Of a DNA stretch of 64,000 nucleotides, positions 35,253 through 46,436 are shown piece by piece (the first letter of the stretch is position 1; each line of letters starts with the position of its first letter). The notes beneath the pieces were generated by a model. It was not told the origin of the DNA. It did no database searches and worked only from the letters and a program-made list of their open reading frames with translations. A program made the translations under genes and the position numbers. This stretch comes from Alviniconcha marisindica (Eukaryota > Mollusca > Gastropoda > Provannidae). The stretch spans positions 298,501 through 362,500 of the forward strand of contig JABMCL010001901.1 of NCBI GenBank assembly GCA_018857735.1, written 5' to 3'.

Positions 35253-35774
35253 CAGAGCCTCCGCTAGACTGTTGAGACTATCGGTACGCTGTACCGGCAA
35301 CAAAGAAATATTCCGGTACCAACCCTCAGTCAACCGGTACAGTCTTTCCATTGAAAAGGTTAGTTTTATTAATGTTTTTCAGCATGTGTAGGCGCCACTG
35401 ACGTTTGACCTAGATCTAGTTTCCGAGTAACGACATGCACGTTCTTCAGTGCTGATGTGGGAAAAACAATTGATCTTGTACCAGTTGACGACTCACCCTT
35501 TACAGACTGTTATCAAACTCAGTTTTGTTGCCAATATCAGTGAAAGTTTTCGCGTTCACTGTTTTGCTTGCTGAACCTCACAGGAAGTGATTCTGTTTAG
35601 CAGGAGCTTCCACTTGCTTCAGGACCCAGGGTACAGAGTATGATCTCTAAGAAGTCACACAAAACGCTCAGTTTCAGCCGGTACTTGGTACCGGCGACTT
35701 CTTCTTTTTTAAACCGGTACTGGGGAAACATTTACCGGTAAAAACTGGCATATGCCGGTCTAGCGGAGGCTCTG
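35253..35774. mobile_element. 522-bp non-autonomous DNA transposon, hAT-like
   Basis: The ends are a perfect 16-bp terminal inverted repeat: cagagcctccgctaga at 35253-35268 and tctagcggaggctctg at 35759-35774. The flanks share atgtc (35247-35251 and 35775-35779). The CAGAG start fits hAT termini, but a full 8-bp target duplication is not visible. The interior has several GTACCGG or CCGGTAC motifs and no transposase. Removing it rejoins LINE endonuclease sequence, so it inserted into that LINE. Confidence 0.8.
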
Positions 35775-35847
35775 ATGTCCATGATAGAGAAACTGTCAGA
35801 GATGGTGTTAGAGAAAATGTTCCCGATACTGTTACAGGCGACACGAC

Positions 35848-35848
<1 letters not shown>

Positions 35849-35889
<41 letters not shown>
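35849..35889 (+). repeat. Homopolymer of 41 C
   Basis: An uninterrupted C run (G on the minus strand) within decayed LINE endonuclease sequence, between a VVVTRDVDG-like relic and the 522-bp insert. Length is probably unreliable. Confidence 0.9.
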
Positions 35890-35890
<1 letters not shown>

Positions 35891-35950
35891 TCCACATCTC
35901 GGGTCACAACGACAACCATACAACAACCAACCTGTTTTAAAAGCTGCAGG

Positions 35951-36179
35951 GAAAGCAACACTACCACTATATCGACAAGGTAACTAAATAAAAAATAAAA
36001 AATAAAATAACGCCCAGTCAACCTGCAGGACAAAACATAGATACATTAAACATTGCTTCATAAATTATATTAAATCAACTAGAAGTCCAACAAATCCATA
36101 GTGTTAAGTAAAAATTAAACTTGATCAATACTTAATCAGTAAACTTGATCAATACTTAATCAATGACAATCTATTGAAA
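35951..36179. other. Short AT-rich gap between two LINE fragments
   Basis: Contains a 27-bp tandem pair, each with aacttgatcaatacttaatc (about 36118 and 36142). Confidence 0.6.
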
Positions 36180-36860
36180 CTATTAATTTCTCCAGAAAGT
36201 CGAAGGAGAAATATCTTTGAACAGCATCTTCAAGGAATGTGTTTTAAAGAATCTTTCTCTAGCATCCGCAACTGAATCTGAACAGTACAACAAAACACAT
36301 TCTACTAAAAGCAACTCGTTATGCGAAATATAAAAGTGTGATTCTTCTTCTTTTATCAAGAAGTGACTCATGTATGACTGGCAAATGTGTTATCGGGGCA
36401 GAATAGTCTCTTTAATTCTGTTAGAACGACATGAAGGAACTGTCTGTTTACTTTGGGATTGGTCTTGTGCGGTTTGTTTAGGGGATGCGTATCCCGCTCA
36501 TTTTGCAATGTAATTATTCAAACGTGGTTTCAAATCAGAGAAAGGAATGTACTCATCTGATACGTCACCATCGAGGGCATCCTTGGCAGCAGAGTCTGCT
36601 GCCAAATTGCCACTAATGCCTACATGGCCAGGGAGCCAGACGAAAACAACCTCCTTTCCATCTTTTATCAAATCCGAACGCAGTGCATGAATTGTTCTTA
36701 GAATAGGACGGTCATATTTTATGTTATGTACAGCCTGAGGAGAAGACAGAATCAGGAAATACTTCTTCTGTGGACGGTAGACGTACCGAAGAGCTAAAAG
36801 GACAGTATATACCGACAGGAAGACTGGAAGCAAAAGGTGAACTCACACACAGCTCACACT
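36180..36860 (-). mobile_element. I-type LINE fragment: RNase H and C-terminal tail
   Basis: The minus strand from about 36833 gives KKYFLILSS, HALRSDLIKDGKEVVFVWLP, GHVGISGNLAADSAAKDAL and IPFSDLKPRLN, an RNase H domain of the kind in I-clade non-LTR retrotransposons. After a damaged stretch, 36371-36183 gives LLLVECVLLYCSDSVADARE and FFKTHSLKMLF, the C-terminal block of the same elements. RNase H is broken: the YTAELLA block reads YTVLLA, losing the Glu, and the LILSDSLSAL block is shortened, losing the Asp. This is a different LINE clade from the CR1/L2 fragments nearby. Confidence 0.88.
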
Positions 36861-38134
36861 GATGACGATAGATGGCCTGTCATCATAAGCTGCACTGTCA
36901 CAGGTGCACACACAACTACACAGAACGACTGAAAGGACAAATTTCCCCGTCTGCTAGCCGACATATCACGCGCGAAAACCACTTTAAGCCCAAAAGAAAA
37001 GTGTTCTTCTCAATCTCGGACAGCACGACAAGCATCCATCACCTGCTAAGTGTTAGTACTGTCCTCAAAGTCCAAGACGCACGTAAGCACAGCTAGGGAA
37101 GATGGTTAAGGTTGAAGACCGGAGACACGAGTATGTGTAAACACACCCAGCATCGCCACTGACAACGGAAAATGGCAGCAGGTGGTCGACGGTCACATCT
37201 GTGCGCTACAGCTAAAAGAGCAGCACGCTTCAAGATCAAATCGGTCACTTGTAAACACACGGTCGGCAACTGCAGCGCCACGCATTAGGGGAAAAGAAGA
37301 AGAAAAATCCAGCCAATTTAACGAGGCAGTCGCCAGTCTTGGTCTGCAAGATTGTATATATCGCCGCAATGAAAAGGCGGCATGAATAATATGACGAGTC
37401 ATACAAGCAGTGCTTCGTTTGTTGTTGTTGTGTGTTTGTTTGTTTGTTTAAGAAGGCAAGCTATGATCATTGCACTGACGAGTCGGCTTCAAAACAAAAC
37501 CATTGAAAGGAATCGGATTTTCTTTCCACTGGCTTTAAAAATCAAAGAATGAATCGAAATCACCTTTTAGATGCGTGTGTCTATTTTTCTGTTGCTCAAA
37601 CAAACGATCAATATAACAAACACAGAAACTGTTGAGTCCCGAAATACAAAGATATTATGTTGTTGTTGTGGGGTGGGGGGAGGGGGGGGGAAAGGGGGGG
37701 GAGGAGGGAAGGGTTAAAGTACGCAATGACTTTCAATTCTTTCATCAACCCATTCTTTACTACCACGAGTAAACGACAACGTTTCATATTTCTTATCCCA
37801 GGGCAATATTTCCCACTCCGGAGTGAAAAACGTCATTGTCAGGTGAACAATGAAAAACGCATTCGTCCAAATACTGCTGATCAGCCCAAAGTCCGTGGGG
37901 CGTGAAGACCTCTGACGTCAGCGGCAGACAACGTCAATGTCAACGTCCGCCGGCACAGCGCGGTTTATTTAACTCCATGTAAGACTGCCAGACGCTCGCT
38001 GCGCTTAGACAGTCATCGTACAAGTCTTACCCCACGCACACGGAAATTACCCAGCTATTTACTTCACCCGCCGCAAATACTTTTAAACTTTCACAGACAC
38101 AGACTCGTGAGAATCCTCCTCAATTTTTCTAACA
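36861..38134. other. No recognisable feature
   Basis: G-rich tract at 37670-37710. Otherwise apparently unique, with no conserved coding motif. Confidence 0.4.
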
Positions 38135-38215
38135 CCATGATAATAATAATAATAACGGTTATTGCTGCAGCGCCAATCCTTGAATGCTCTAGGCGCCTTA
38201 CAAAGAACAACATGA
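38135..38215 (-). mobile_element. LINE or SINE 3' terminus
   Basis: On the minus strand gtaaggcgcctagagcattc, ttggcgctgcag and TTATTATTATTATTATCATG form the GCGCC plus ATT-repeat end seen in the LINE copies. No coding sequence attached. Confidence 0.65.
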
Positions 38216-38225
38216 AGGTGAAAGG

Positions 38226-38249
38226 GGGCGGGGGGGGGGGGGGGGGGCA
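38226..38249 (+). repeat. G-rich homopolymer tract
   Basis: ggggg c then about 17 G. Confidence 0.85.
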
Positions 38250-38382
38250 GGGAACAACACACAAAGGCCAGGTAATATCTCTCTAAAAATATAGTAATAT
38301 ATTTTATTTATCGACGCGCAGACCCAGCTTTCGCTCTCTCATTCACCCCGCCCCCCGCCCCCTCACCCCTCCCACACACACA

Positions 38383-38457
<75 letters not shown>

Positions 38458-38547
38458 GCAAATCAAACAAGAATGAGCTAACCAGTTTTTTTGCGGAGGC
38501 TTTCAGAGTGGACTAAAGGTATCGGTAGTCACTGAAGTACCAAATCA
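38250..38547 (+). repeat. (AC)n microsatellite with flanks
   Basis: AC repeats at 38373-38456, preceded by a C-rich stretch; the flanks are unrecognised. Confidence 0.9.
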
Positions 38548-38841
38548 GTCAACAAACGAGGGAGTTAATTAGCGCTCGAAAGATCACAGAAATACACCAA
38601 CAAAGACCTGAGTCGCCTACGGTAACTCACGTGGCATGCGAATAAATACAAGGTACATAAACTCCACCAGAGGTACACCCTCGACGAATAAAATATATTT
38701 TAAGGGTATACATCAGGTGGACGGTATGTACCTTGTACTTTTATCGCATGCCAGGAGAGAGTTACCGTAGGCAACTCAGGCCTTTGTTGGCGAGTTTGTG
38801 TGACATCTTTCGAGCCCTATTTAACTCCCTTGTTTGTTGAT
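38548..38841. mobile_element. Foldback element FB1, complete copy 1
   Basis: The left arm (38548-38682) begins tcaacaaacgagggagttaa; the right arm (38703-38841) ends ttaactcccttgtttgttga. The arms pair over about 135 bp with roughly 80 percent identity by eye and leave a 20-bp AT-rich loop. Internal landmarks are cctacggtaactc, ggcatgcga and aggtacataaactccacc. There is no room for a protein. It is a non-autonomous inverted-repeat transposon whose transcript would form a long hairpin. Confidence 0.85.
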
Positions 38842-40189
38842 TCTGCACTGGCTCTCTGGAAGTCTGTCATAAATCTAGTACTTCGATACTTGAAAGAAGG
38901 CATTTTTGTGGGACATCTGAGCGGCTTAGGACTACATGTCTGCCATTAGAATTACGCTGCAGTGGCAGACAATGTCTAAAAACAGTGAGGAAAGGAAACC
39001 GTAGCACTTGAACCTCAGTCTTCAGCCTAGAAAACAACGTTGTCAAATGTCTCTGGCAGACTGACACAAGCCCTCAGTATAAGTGCCAGCTGGCAGGTCT
39101 TGTCTTCACTTCACCCAAACAGGAAACACACAGAAAGTCCAAGCTCTACGATGTTCAGCAGGTCGATTTCTTACTCTTGTGATTTTACCCGGCAAAAGAA
39201 CCCAGTATTCCTCAGACGACCTTCCAGGTATATGTGCGTTTTGACTGCGAAGTGTATTTCTAGGACCTCCAAGTTATTTCTTTCCCAAGGGAGCGCAGGA
39301 AACAACCTTCTTGAAATGAGATAGTTTGAATCGATTTCTGTAACCTCGTGATGAACACTATCTTCGTGTGTGGTTTCTGTTTAAAGACCCATACCCTCCC
39401 TCGACCAAGCACGACTGGAAGTTATAAAACATGACTATTGTCGTTATTTGCATTGGCAAACCGCACTGAGTCAATCTGCACTTTAGTGAGGACAAGCACT
39501 CGCTCGCACTCCAAAATCCGCTCATGAATTTCGTGGGTCTGTCCGCGGGTATCACCCCAGCTGCCAAGTATTGAGCCAATGGACCATTCCCCAGGAATAT
39601 TCATGAGGTGAGGTCACCAAGGTAATTGTGATCGCAGGCAAGGCTTAGTAATGCAGGCTATAGCACAAACGATCAATCTACACGCTCTCGCCATTTTCGC
39701 ATTCTCGCTTTCGATTTGGGCCAATATACACGATGAGCAAATAAAGTTAAAGGCGGACTGCCCCTAATCCCTGTTTAATATCTCCGGCTCTCCTTCCACA
39801 TGCACGAGTCGTCAATGTCAACAGCCACAGAAACAGCTATTGCCTTGCGTTTGTTTTATAAATCGCCAAATACCCTTATTTTACCAACAATGCAACGCGC
39901 GTGATGTCAAAAACTCGAAACTGATTGGACACCGCGTGACCACAGTGCAGGTTCAAAGTTCGACGCTAATGTAGCAGATGACCCCTGCCCATTCGACATT
40001 TTGTTGTCTCCTCTTCGCCGCCTGTGTCGATTACGATGTGTCTTGATGCGTGAATCCAAATTTTCTTGAATAATTTTGGTCTTCAGTGGCACGTGGGACG
40101 GCGTCGGTCCGTAAAAATGTTCGTTTTCTCCTCAGTAGTATCCTTTGTCAGTAACGGCAGCACTGAACCCACATTTTATACGGCGTTTA
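38842..40189. other. No recognisable feature
   Basis: Apparently unique DNA; short open frames show no family motif. Confidence 0.4.
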
Positions 40190-40352
40190 GGCTGCTTAAA
40201 CGTGTAAAAATGAGTCTGTAACTTTAAACGCGATTAGGCAGGCCGGATAGCCCCCTCTGTGCTTTACGCATGCCGAGTTTTTCAGCGTCGTCACCGTTTC
40301 GAAGATAAACGCGATTAGCCGGGCTATTTGCTCACCATGCATATGGGCCTAG
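40190..40352 (-). repeat. Dispersed repeat R3, copy 2
   Basis: Reverse complement of 11886-12060, with gggctatccggcctgcctaa, atcgcgttta twice, and aaagttacagactcattt. The two copies face opposite directions 28 kb apart. Confidence 0.7.
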
Positions 40353-40439
40353 CTCGTTAAGAATGGTCCAAACGAACGTTACTGGGATTTTTTGTTGTTG
40401 AAGTACAGGCCTATCTGATTTGGCCCATGCCATTTGTGG

Positions 40440-40785
40440 TTTTTGCGACCTTTCCAGTAGTGGTGGTGGGGGGAGAGGAGGGGGGGGGGGCCAAAACTGG
40501 TATCAATAAAAAGTATACTAGGGTCTGCTTACATCACAACGTGTTGGGCAGTAAGAAAGTGGCGAACCTCCAAACTGGAAATCGACCAACAGATTTACAC
40601 TCACCGCATGTGTTCGCAAACTGACAGCCTCTGCCAAAACCAGCTTCTAAAGCAGGAGAATCTGCAGTGAACGACCTCCTCGGCATCTTCCAAGACTCGC
40701 CTCTGCCTATACCAGTCTTTCCTCCAGCCGATCTGCTGCAGCTGCAGCTTTTTTTCGGATTTGGTCAGCACGAAAGTCGAAACCC
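40440..40785 (-). repeat. Segmental duplication D, copy 1
   Basis: About 330 bp matching 42235-42575 in the same orientation at near 90 percent identity by eye, including ttgggcagtaagaaagtgg, tgtgttcgcaaactga, gcaggagaatctgcagtgaa and ccagccgatctgctgcagct. On the minus strand one frame stays open through most of both copies (MPRRSFTADSPALE and QFANTCGEC shared). I do not recognise the peptide. The G-rich stretch lies at the same end of each copy. Confidence 0.8.
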
Positions 40786-40966
40786 ATCGTATCATGTGTG
40801 TTCAGCCGACAGACTCGAACACTCCGTGGAAGCTCACCGTCTCATCCTTCCATACGTGGTAGTATCAGCACTGCACTATGTTGTTGTTCATTCCAATGCC
40901 AAAACTGAGGAGACAGAAAACGTGGACCTCTCTCTACTTTGTGTTGCCGGTGATTACGATACATAC
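40786..40966. other. No recognisable feature
   Basis: Unique flank of duplication D. Confidence 0.4.
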
Positions 40967-41060
40967 AATAATAATAATAGGTACTCAGAGCGGATAACCC
41001 GCACAGGCCCTAAGCGCTTACACATAAATTACTTCAGAACGATCCGCGAGACTAGGACTA
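40967..41060 (-). mobile_element. LINE or SINE 3' terminus
   Basis: On the minus strand tgtgtaagcgcttagggcct, gcgggttatccgctctgag, then ATTATTATTATTG. Same type of end as at 38135-38215. Confidence 0.6.
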
Positions 41061-41300
41061 GAGTTAGGAGGGAGAGCGACTTTAAACAATCCAAATCTGA
41101 CGTTGATCGATGATTTGTTTTCGTCTCGGACGTACGGACAGGAAATTAATCTTTGTCCATGCCCGCATCACTGTTGTTCCATGATTAGCTTTTGAATAAG
41201 TAAAGAGACACAACCTGGTTGGAGATTGGACCGCCTGTTCGATTGATATGTGCAAGCCATACATCTGACAGCCTACGGGTTCAGACAACAGTGCTGAAAG

Positions 41301-41303
<3 letters not shown>
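41061..41303. other. No recognisable feature
   Basis: Unique flank. Confidence 0.4.

Positions 41304-41360
<57 letters not shown>
41304..41360 (+). repeat. (AC)n microsatellite
   Basis: About 28 AC units. Confidence 0.97.
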
Positions 41361-41850
<490 letters not shown>

Positions 41851-42075
41851 CGGATATGTACCAAAAAGGCTATTTAAAGAAGGGTAAAGAGGGCGGATGG
41901 GGTGGGCGGGGGGAGGTGAGAGATGGAAGAGAGAGAGGGGGGGGGGGGTAGGGCATAAAAAGGTGCGGATATGTACCAAACAGGTTATTAAAAGGAGGGT
42001 AAAGGGGCGGATGGGGGGGGGGGGATCAGAGATGGGTACTGAGACACAGAGAGAGAGAGTAGTGGGGGGAAGGCA
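41851..42075 (+). repeat. 111-bp imperfect tandem duplication, G-rich
   Basis: gcggatatgtaccaaa, then ttaaa-aggagggtaaa, then gcggatgggg occur at about 41851 and 41964. G runs lie at 41937-41948 and 42014-42024. Confidence 0.8.
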
Positions 42076-42234
42076 GAGACAGGAGAGAAAGGGAATGAGA
42101 CAGAGAAGGAAGGAACTTGGGTGTGTCTTTTTTTACGACCAGTCTACCATGACGGTTATCTCAGGTCGAAGAGAGAAAGACGGGGGTAGGGAGGGAGGGG
42201 GTTGAGGGTAAAGAAGTGGTGTGTGGGTGTGTGA
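42076..42234. other. Purine-rich stretch
   Basis: AG-rich unrecognised sequence leading into a G run. Confidence 0.4.
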
Positions 42235-42575
42235 TTGGGGGGGGGGGGGGGGGGGGGGGAGGGGAGTGGACCGAAATTGGAATCAACAAAAGTATGCTAG
42301 GATCTGCTTACATCACATCGTGTTGGGCAGTAAGAAAGTGGCTCACCTCCAAATTGGAAATCGACCGTCAGAATTGCACTCACCACATGTGTTCGCAAAC
42401 TGATAGCCTCTGCCAAAACCAACCTCTAAAGCAGGAGAATCTGCAGTGAACGACCTCCTAGGCATCTTCCGAAACTCGCCTCCGCCTATACCAGTCCTTC
42501 CTCCAGCCGATCTGCTGCAGCTGCAACTTTTTTCGGATTTGGTCACCACGAAAGTCAAAACCGTCGCATCAAATT
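42235..42575 (-). repeat. Segmental duplication D, copy 2
   Basis: Second copy of 40440-40785, 1.8 kb downstream in the same orientation. Begins with a G run of about 22 (42237-42259). The shared minus-strand frame ends at PIWR followed by a stop here, where copy 1 reads PVWRFATFLLPN. In this copy the minus strand at that point also reads ggag|gtgagc, a possible splice donor lacking in copy 1. Confidence 0.8.
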
Positions 42576-42821
42576 CGACCAGACACATTGGGGGTGCGGC
42601 GGATGCAGATATCGATATATCTGTGTGAAAATATAGGTGCTTTTCGTCATTTTGTTTTGTTTCGTTTCTTTCTTTTCTTTCTTCCTCTGGTGTAAATCTC
42701 TGTGTGTGTTCGACTGCCTTTCTTCCCCTTTTCCATACCGCCCCCGCCCCTTGAACTGTCTCGCTCCGGTGGGACTCGGAGCCTTACTATTTTCTTGGTG
42801 GAGGGAGGGAGGGAGGGAGGG
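42576..42821. other. No recognisable feature
   Basis: T-rich near 42650-42690; short (GGGA)n at 42800-42818. Confidence 0.4.
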
Positions 42822-42823
42822 AC

Positions 42824-42919
<96 letters not shown>

Positions 42920-43095
42920 AGACAGACAGACAGACAGACAGAGACAGACAGACAGACAGACAGACAGAGACATAGAGACAGAGTGACAGAGTGACAGAGA
43001 CAAAGACAAAGACAGAGACACACACAGAGACAGAGAGACAGAGTGACAGAGACAAAGACAGAGAGACACACACCGAGACAGAGAGACAGACGTGG
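42822..43095 (+). repeat. (GA)n and (GACA)n microsatellite, about 270 bp
   Basis: Pure GA to 42916, then GACAGACA and GAGACAGAGTGACA variants. Confidence 0.97.
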
Positions 43096-43319
43096 ACACA
43101 TCAACACATTTCCAAACTATTTATCCTCAGGTTAAGTTAGTAAGTGTTCAACGAACTTAACCTGCAGTGACACATATCCTTGAGTCGTCAGTTTGACACT
43201 GTGAGTTTAATTTTAACCTACAAATTGATCACTTTATTAATACGACGAATAATCTATTCATTGTGTTCCAATACATTCTAACTGCAAGAAAGTACTTCCG
43301 ATAAACCCTTGATTTTGAA
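43096..43319. other. No recognisable feature
   Basis: A small inverted match (gttaagttagtaagtg and cgaacttaacctgcag) lies at 43131-43167. Confidence 0.4.
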
Positions 43320-43610
43320 TGCCTCAATCATGCGCATTTCCAGAAAGGAAAAAAGCCTTCATACATTCATCACAATACACCAATCATGTGTCACTACCGA
43401 AAGCTAACTTCCATACATTTATCACATCAGTCACGCACACTACCAGAAAATAAATGTCATACACTCAGCACAATACGCTAGTCAGGTGCACTACCACACA
43501 CTTTCATCCATTTATCACACCAGTCATATGCAATACCGGAAGAGAACTTTCATGCATCCATCACAACACATCAGTCACGTGCAAATTTTAAATACCGAAT
43601 TCAAAGAGAA
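43320..43610 (+). repeat. Degenerate minisatellite, about 57 bp
   Basis: Recurring ttcatacattcatcacaata, caatcatgtgcactacc and ggaaa blocks, about five units. Confidence 0.7.
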
Positions 43611-44079
43611 AAATGATCTCATACAAGGCCTTATGAGTTATACCTGACCAAGAAGTCAACGTATCGCTGTACGCCTTCTCTCAAATCCAGAAGACTCCTT
43701 CGAAAGGTCTCGAGCAAATCCCTCCGCTAAATAAAAAGCCTTCGGTTTCAATAAGACGAAAAAAAGGAATTAAGTAACGTGCACTCCACTTATCCTCGCA
43801 GAACTGCCGTGGCTCCATGAAGAGGACCTGAATCCACTCGAGCCTATTCATCATCTAAACTACTGCCTATAGGCTTGTGCTTGTGCGTTCGATGTCTCCC
43901 CAGCCACCACCGCCCCCATCCCACCCCGCCTCTGTCCCTCCCCCTCTCCCTCCCCAAAATGGCAGACGAGCCGCCCTGGCTGCGGTATTGATTATCGTTG
44001 GATCAGTCTTCCCGCCACCATCAACAGGCTAGGGCTGCCCATCAATAGTAAATGCCGAGTGTGGGCACGGAGCTCGCGG
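43611..44079. other. No recognisable feature
   Basis: C-rich at 43900-43960; otherwise unremarkable. Confidence 0.4.
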
Positions 44080-45892
44080 GGTCCCTGCTCACACTCCGTG
44101 CTGGAAACAAACCAGCCTCACAACACTCACTGTGTGCAAACACACCAGTCCTGATGCATTCCCTGACCAGAGGAAACACAACTGCGCTCAGAGCCTTCCT
44201 TGGCGTAAACAAAACAGCGGTAAAATACTATCCTTGGGATCAAGCCAGCCTCACAACACTCACTGTGTGCAAACACACTAGTCCTGATGCATTCCGTGGC
44301 CAATGAAAACAACCATCTTCACAATACTGTGTGCAAACGAAAGAGTTATACTATATTCCGCGACCAGTGAAAACAAACCAGCACCACAAACATTCACTGT
44401 GTGCAAACAGAAGAGACATACTGTATTCCGTAACCTGTGAAAACAAACCATCGTCACAATACTAACTGTGTGCAAACAGAAGAGTCATACCGTATTCCGT
44501 ACACAGTGAAAACAAACCATCCTCACAACACTCACTGTGTGCAAAGAAGAGTCATACTGTATTCCACGACCAGTGAAAACAAACCAGCACCACAACGCTC
44601 ACTGTGTGAAAACAGAAGAGACATACTGTATTCTGTAACCAGTGAAAACAAAAACAAAAACCAGCATCACAACACTCACTGTGTGCAAACTTACTGTATT
44701 CCGTAACCAGTGAAAACAAACCAGCACCACAACATTAACTTTGTGCAAACATACCAGTCCTACTGCATTCGTGACCAGTGAACACACTATCCTCAAAGGG
44801 TCCCAGCCGCACGACATTCCAGTGTGAAAAAACAAACTCAGCTTCTCAACACTCCATGCGTGGAAACACGCCAGTCTTCCAGCATTTCGTGACCGGTGGA
44901 AAGAAACTATTCTCAGAGCCAATTTTACTGTAATCAAATCAGCCGAATAACGTTCCCTTGTGGAGAGACACCAGCCTTACAACATGCACTCACATATGCA
45001 AACACACCAGTCCTACAACATTCCGTGGCCAGTGAAAACAAACTATCGTCAGAGCCTTCCTTGCTATTTATAAACAAACCAGCTGCACAACACACGCTGT
45101 GTGCAAACACACCAGTCCAACATTCCGTGACCAGGGGAAACAAGCTGTCTTCAGAGTTTTCTTGCTATAAACCTTACGAAAACAAACCAGCTACACAACA
45201 CTCGCTGTGTACAAATATACCAGTCCTGTGGTATATACCAGTCCTACACAACATTCCGTGAACAGGGCCATGGTTGCTGTAAACAAACCAGCCACACAAC
45301 ATTCCATTGAGGACACAAACCAGCTAAAACACTCTTCGTGTGGAAACACACCAGTCTCACAGCATTTCGTGACGAGTGAAAATAAACTATCATCACAGCC
45401 TAATTCCTTGCTGTAATCAAACTAGCCAGACAACATTCCCTGTGGAAAACAAACCAGCCTCATCACATTCCCTGGCATGGAAGTAAAATAGCCCCTTGTG
45501 GAAACAAATTATCCTCACAACCTTCCTTGCTGGAAACAAACCAGTCTCATAACCTTTCATTGTGAAAACGAAGAAACCAGTCTCAGAAATGTCTTTAGTG
45601 GAAACAGACCAGACTCAAAACCTTTCTTTGTGGAAGCAAACCAGTGCCACAAGACTCCTATACGGAAGCAAACCAATGCCACAACACTCCTTCACGGAAG
45701 CAAACCAATGCCACAACACTCCTTTACGGAAGCAAATTATCATCACAGGCTCCATTGTTGGATACAAAGCAGCCTCATTATCGTCCCTGGTGGAAATATA
45801 CAGTTAAGCTTCAAACAGTCTCTGGTGGAAACAAAACAGCCTAAAATTCTTCCTTGGTGGAAACAAATCGATTTCACAACATTGATGAAAAC
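44080..45892 (+). repeat. Long degenerate minisatellite M, main section
   Basis: Units of about 65-75 bp with gtgaaaacaaaccagc, accacaacactcactgtg and tgcaaacacaccagtcc blocks, drifting to gtggaaacaaaccagtctc towards 45850. Units near 44360-44700 carry catactgtattccgtaacc. A 20-base block cggaagcaaaccaatgccac is nearly perfectly repeated at 45663 and 45696. Confidence 0.85.
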
Positions 45893-45990
45893 TAGTTAGT
45901 TAGTTCCTGTAAACTAGCGTCCCGTCAGCTGCATTGGGTCACCTCAGGAGGAATCGCAAAGTCAAAATTCTTTTACACCAGTTCAAAATG
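45893..45990 (+). repeat. Dispersed repeat R2, head fragment
   Basis: gttagttagttcctgtaaac then cccgtcagctgcattgggtc and acctcaggaggaatc, the R2 head seen at 46886 and 58645. Confidence 0.65.
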
Positions 45991-46262
45991 CAAGTCACTA
46001 AATCACAAGTTTTTTTTATTTCACTGTTACAACGTTAAAAACCAACCATCTACTTATCCATCAGTGCACAATAACACATGTTTTGTGTATGTAATAACAT
46101 ATACCTATTTATATTCTGGAGACACTCACCACGGGAACCGTCTTAAATCGCTTGCGTATTATGAGCAGGGCGACCTATTTATTCTGTGGGCCCACTTGGG
46201 AAATTTCGATAGTCAAAAGTAGCGCAGTTCAAAAATTAATAGGGTGAGGATTTGGAAAAATA
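45991..46262. other. No recognisable feature
   Basis: Could be continuing R2 sequence too diverged to align by eye. Confidence 0.35.
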
Positions 46263-46436
46263 AAGGCGAAGGGACCGGGAAGGTAAAAATTAGGAAAAGG
46301 AAGACATTTCTGGCAGTAGGCGAAGCACGCATGGCTCTGTTCTGACCTACTCCAGGCTTTAAAAGGAGAACATATGTCAGTTCTGGGTTTTCAACAGAGG
46401 GGACCGTAATTTCTGCGTCCGCAGTGCCCCACTGTG
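46263..46436 (+). repeat. Dispersed repeat R1, fullest plus-strand copy
   Basis: Order of landmarks: gggaccgggaagg, aaaattagg, tttctggcagtaggcgaagc, tctgacctactccaggcttt, ggttttcaacagaggggacc, taatttctgcgtccg and gtgcccc. This copy can serve as the reference for the family in the window. Not coding. Confidence 0.8.

Larger units (their letters stand above)
33590..35950 (-). mobile_element. CR1/L2-type LINE, endonuclease to 3' end, degraded and nested
   Basis: Read right to left on the minus strand: a weak endonuclease relic around 35890-35945; the endonuclease end SVPAHRCGHTLDLV and SSDHLPVMRSLG (about 35215-35080); linker with SPWYSSIASELR and RKRQRAERRCLSSGL (about 34890-34790); RT start KTYVLEPIPTYILFECPDGI (about 34410-34340); a short partial duplication around KFRPV; QSAC, then TETALFRVFSDLLTASDSG and LTLLDLRAAFDTI (33960-33850) with the first catalytic Asp present; then RLENTFGIS and SFFCSYL. 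There the RT stops, joins an AC/GCAC tract (33676-33780) and the family's 3' terminus (33590-33660). The RT catalytic YADD region and thumb are deleted. Many frameshifts; not functional. Confidence 0.88.

Noticed and set aside
35245..35782. Perfect 8-bp hAT target duplication
   Set aside because: The flanks gcatgtct and atgtccat share only atgtc. The superfamily call is therefore tentative.
38135..38457. Sixth example of the LINE tail plus AC tract layout
   Set aside because: The 3' terminus is present, but the AC tract is more than 150 bp away and no RT codons lie between or beyond.
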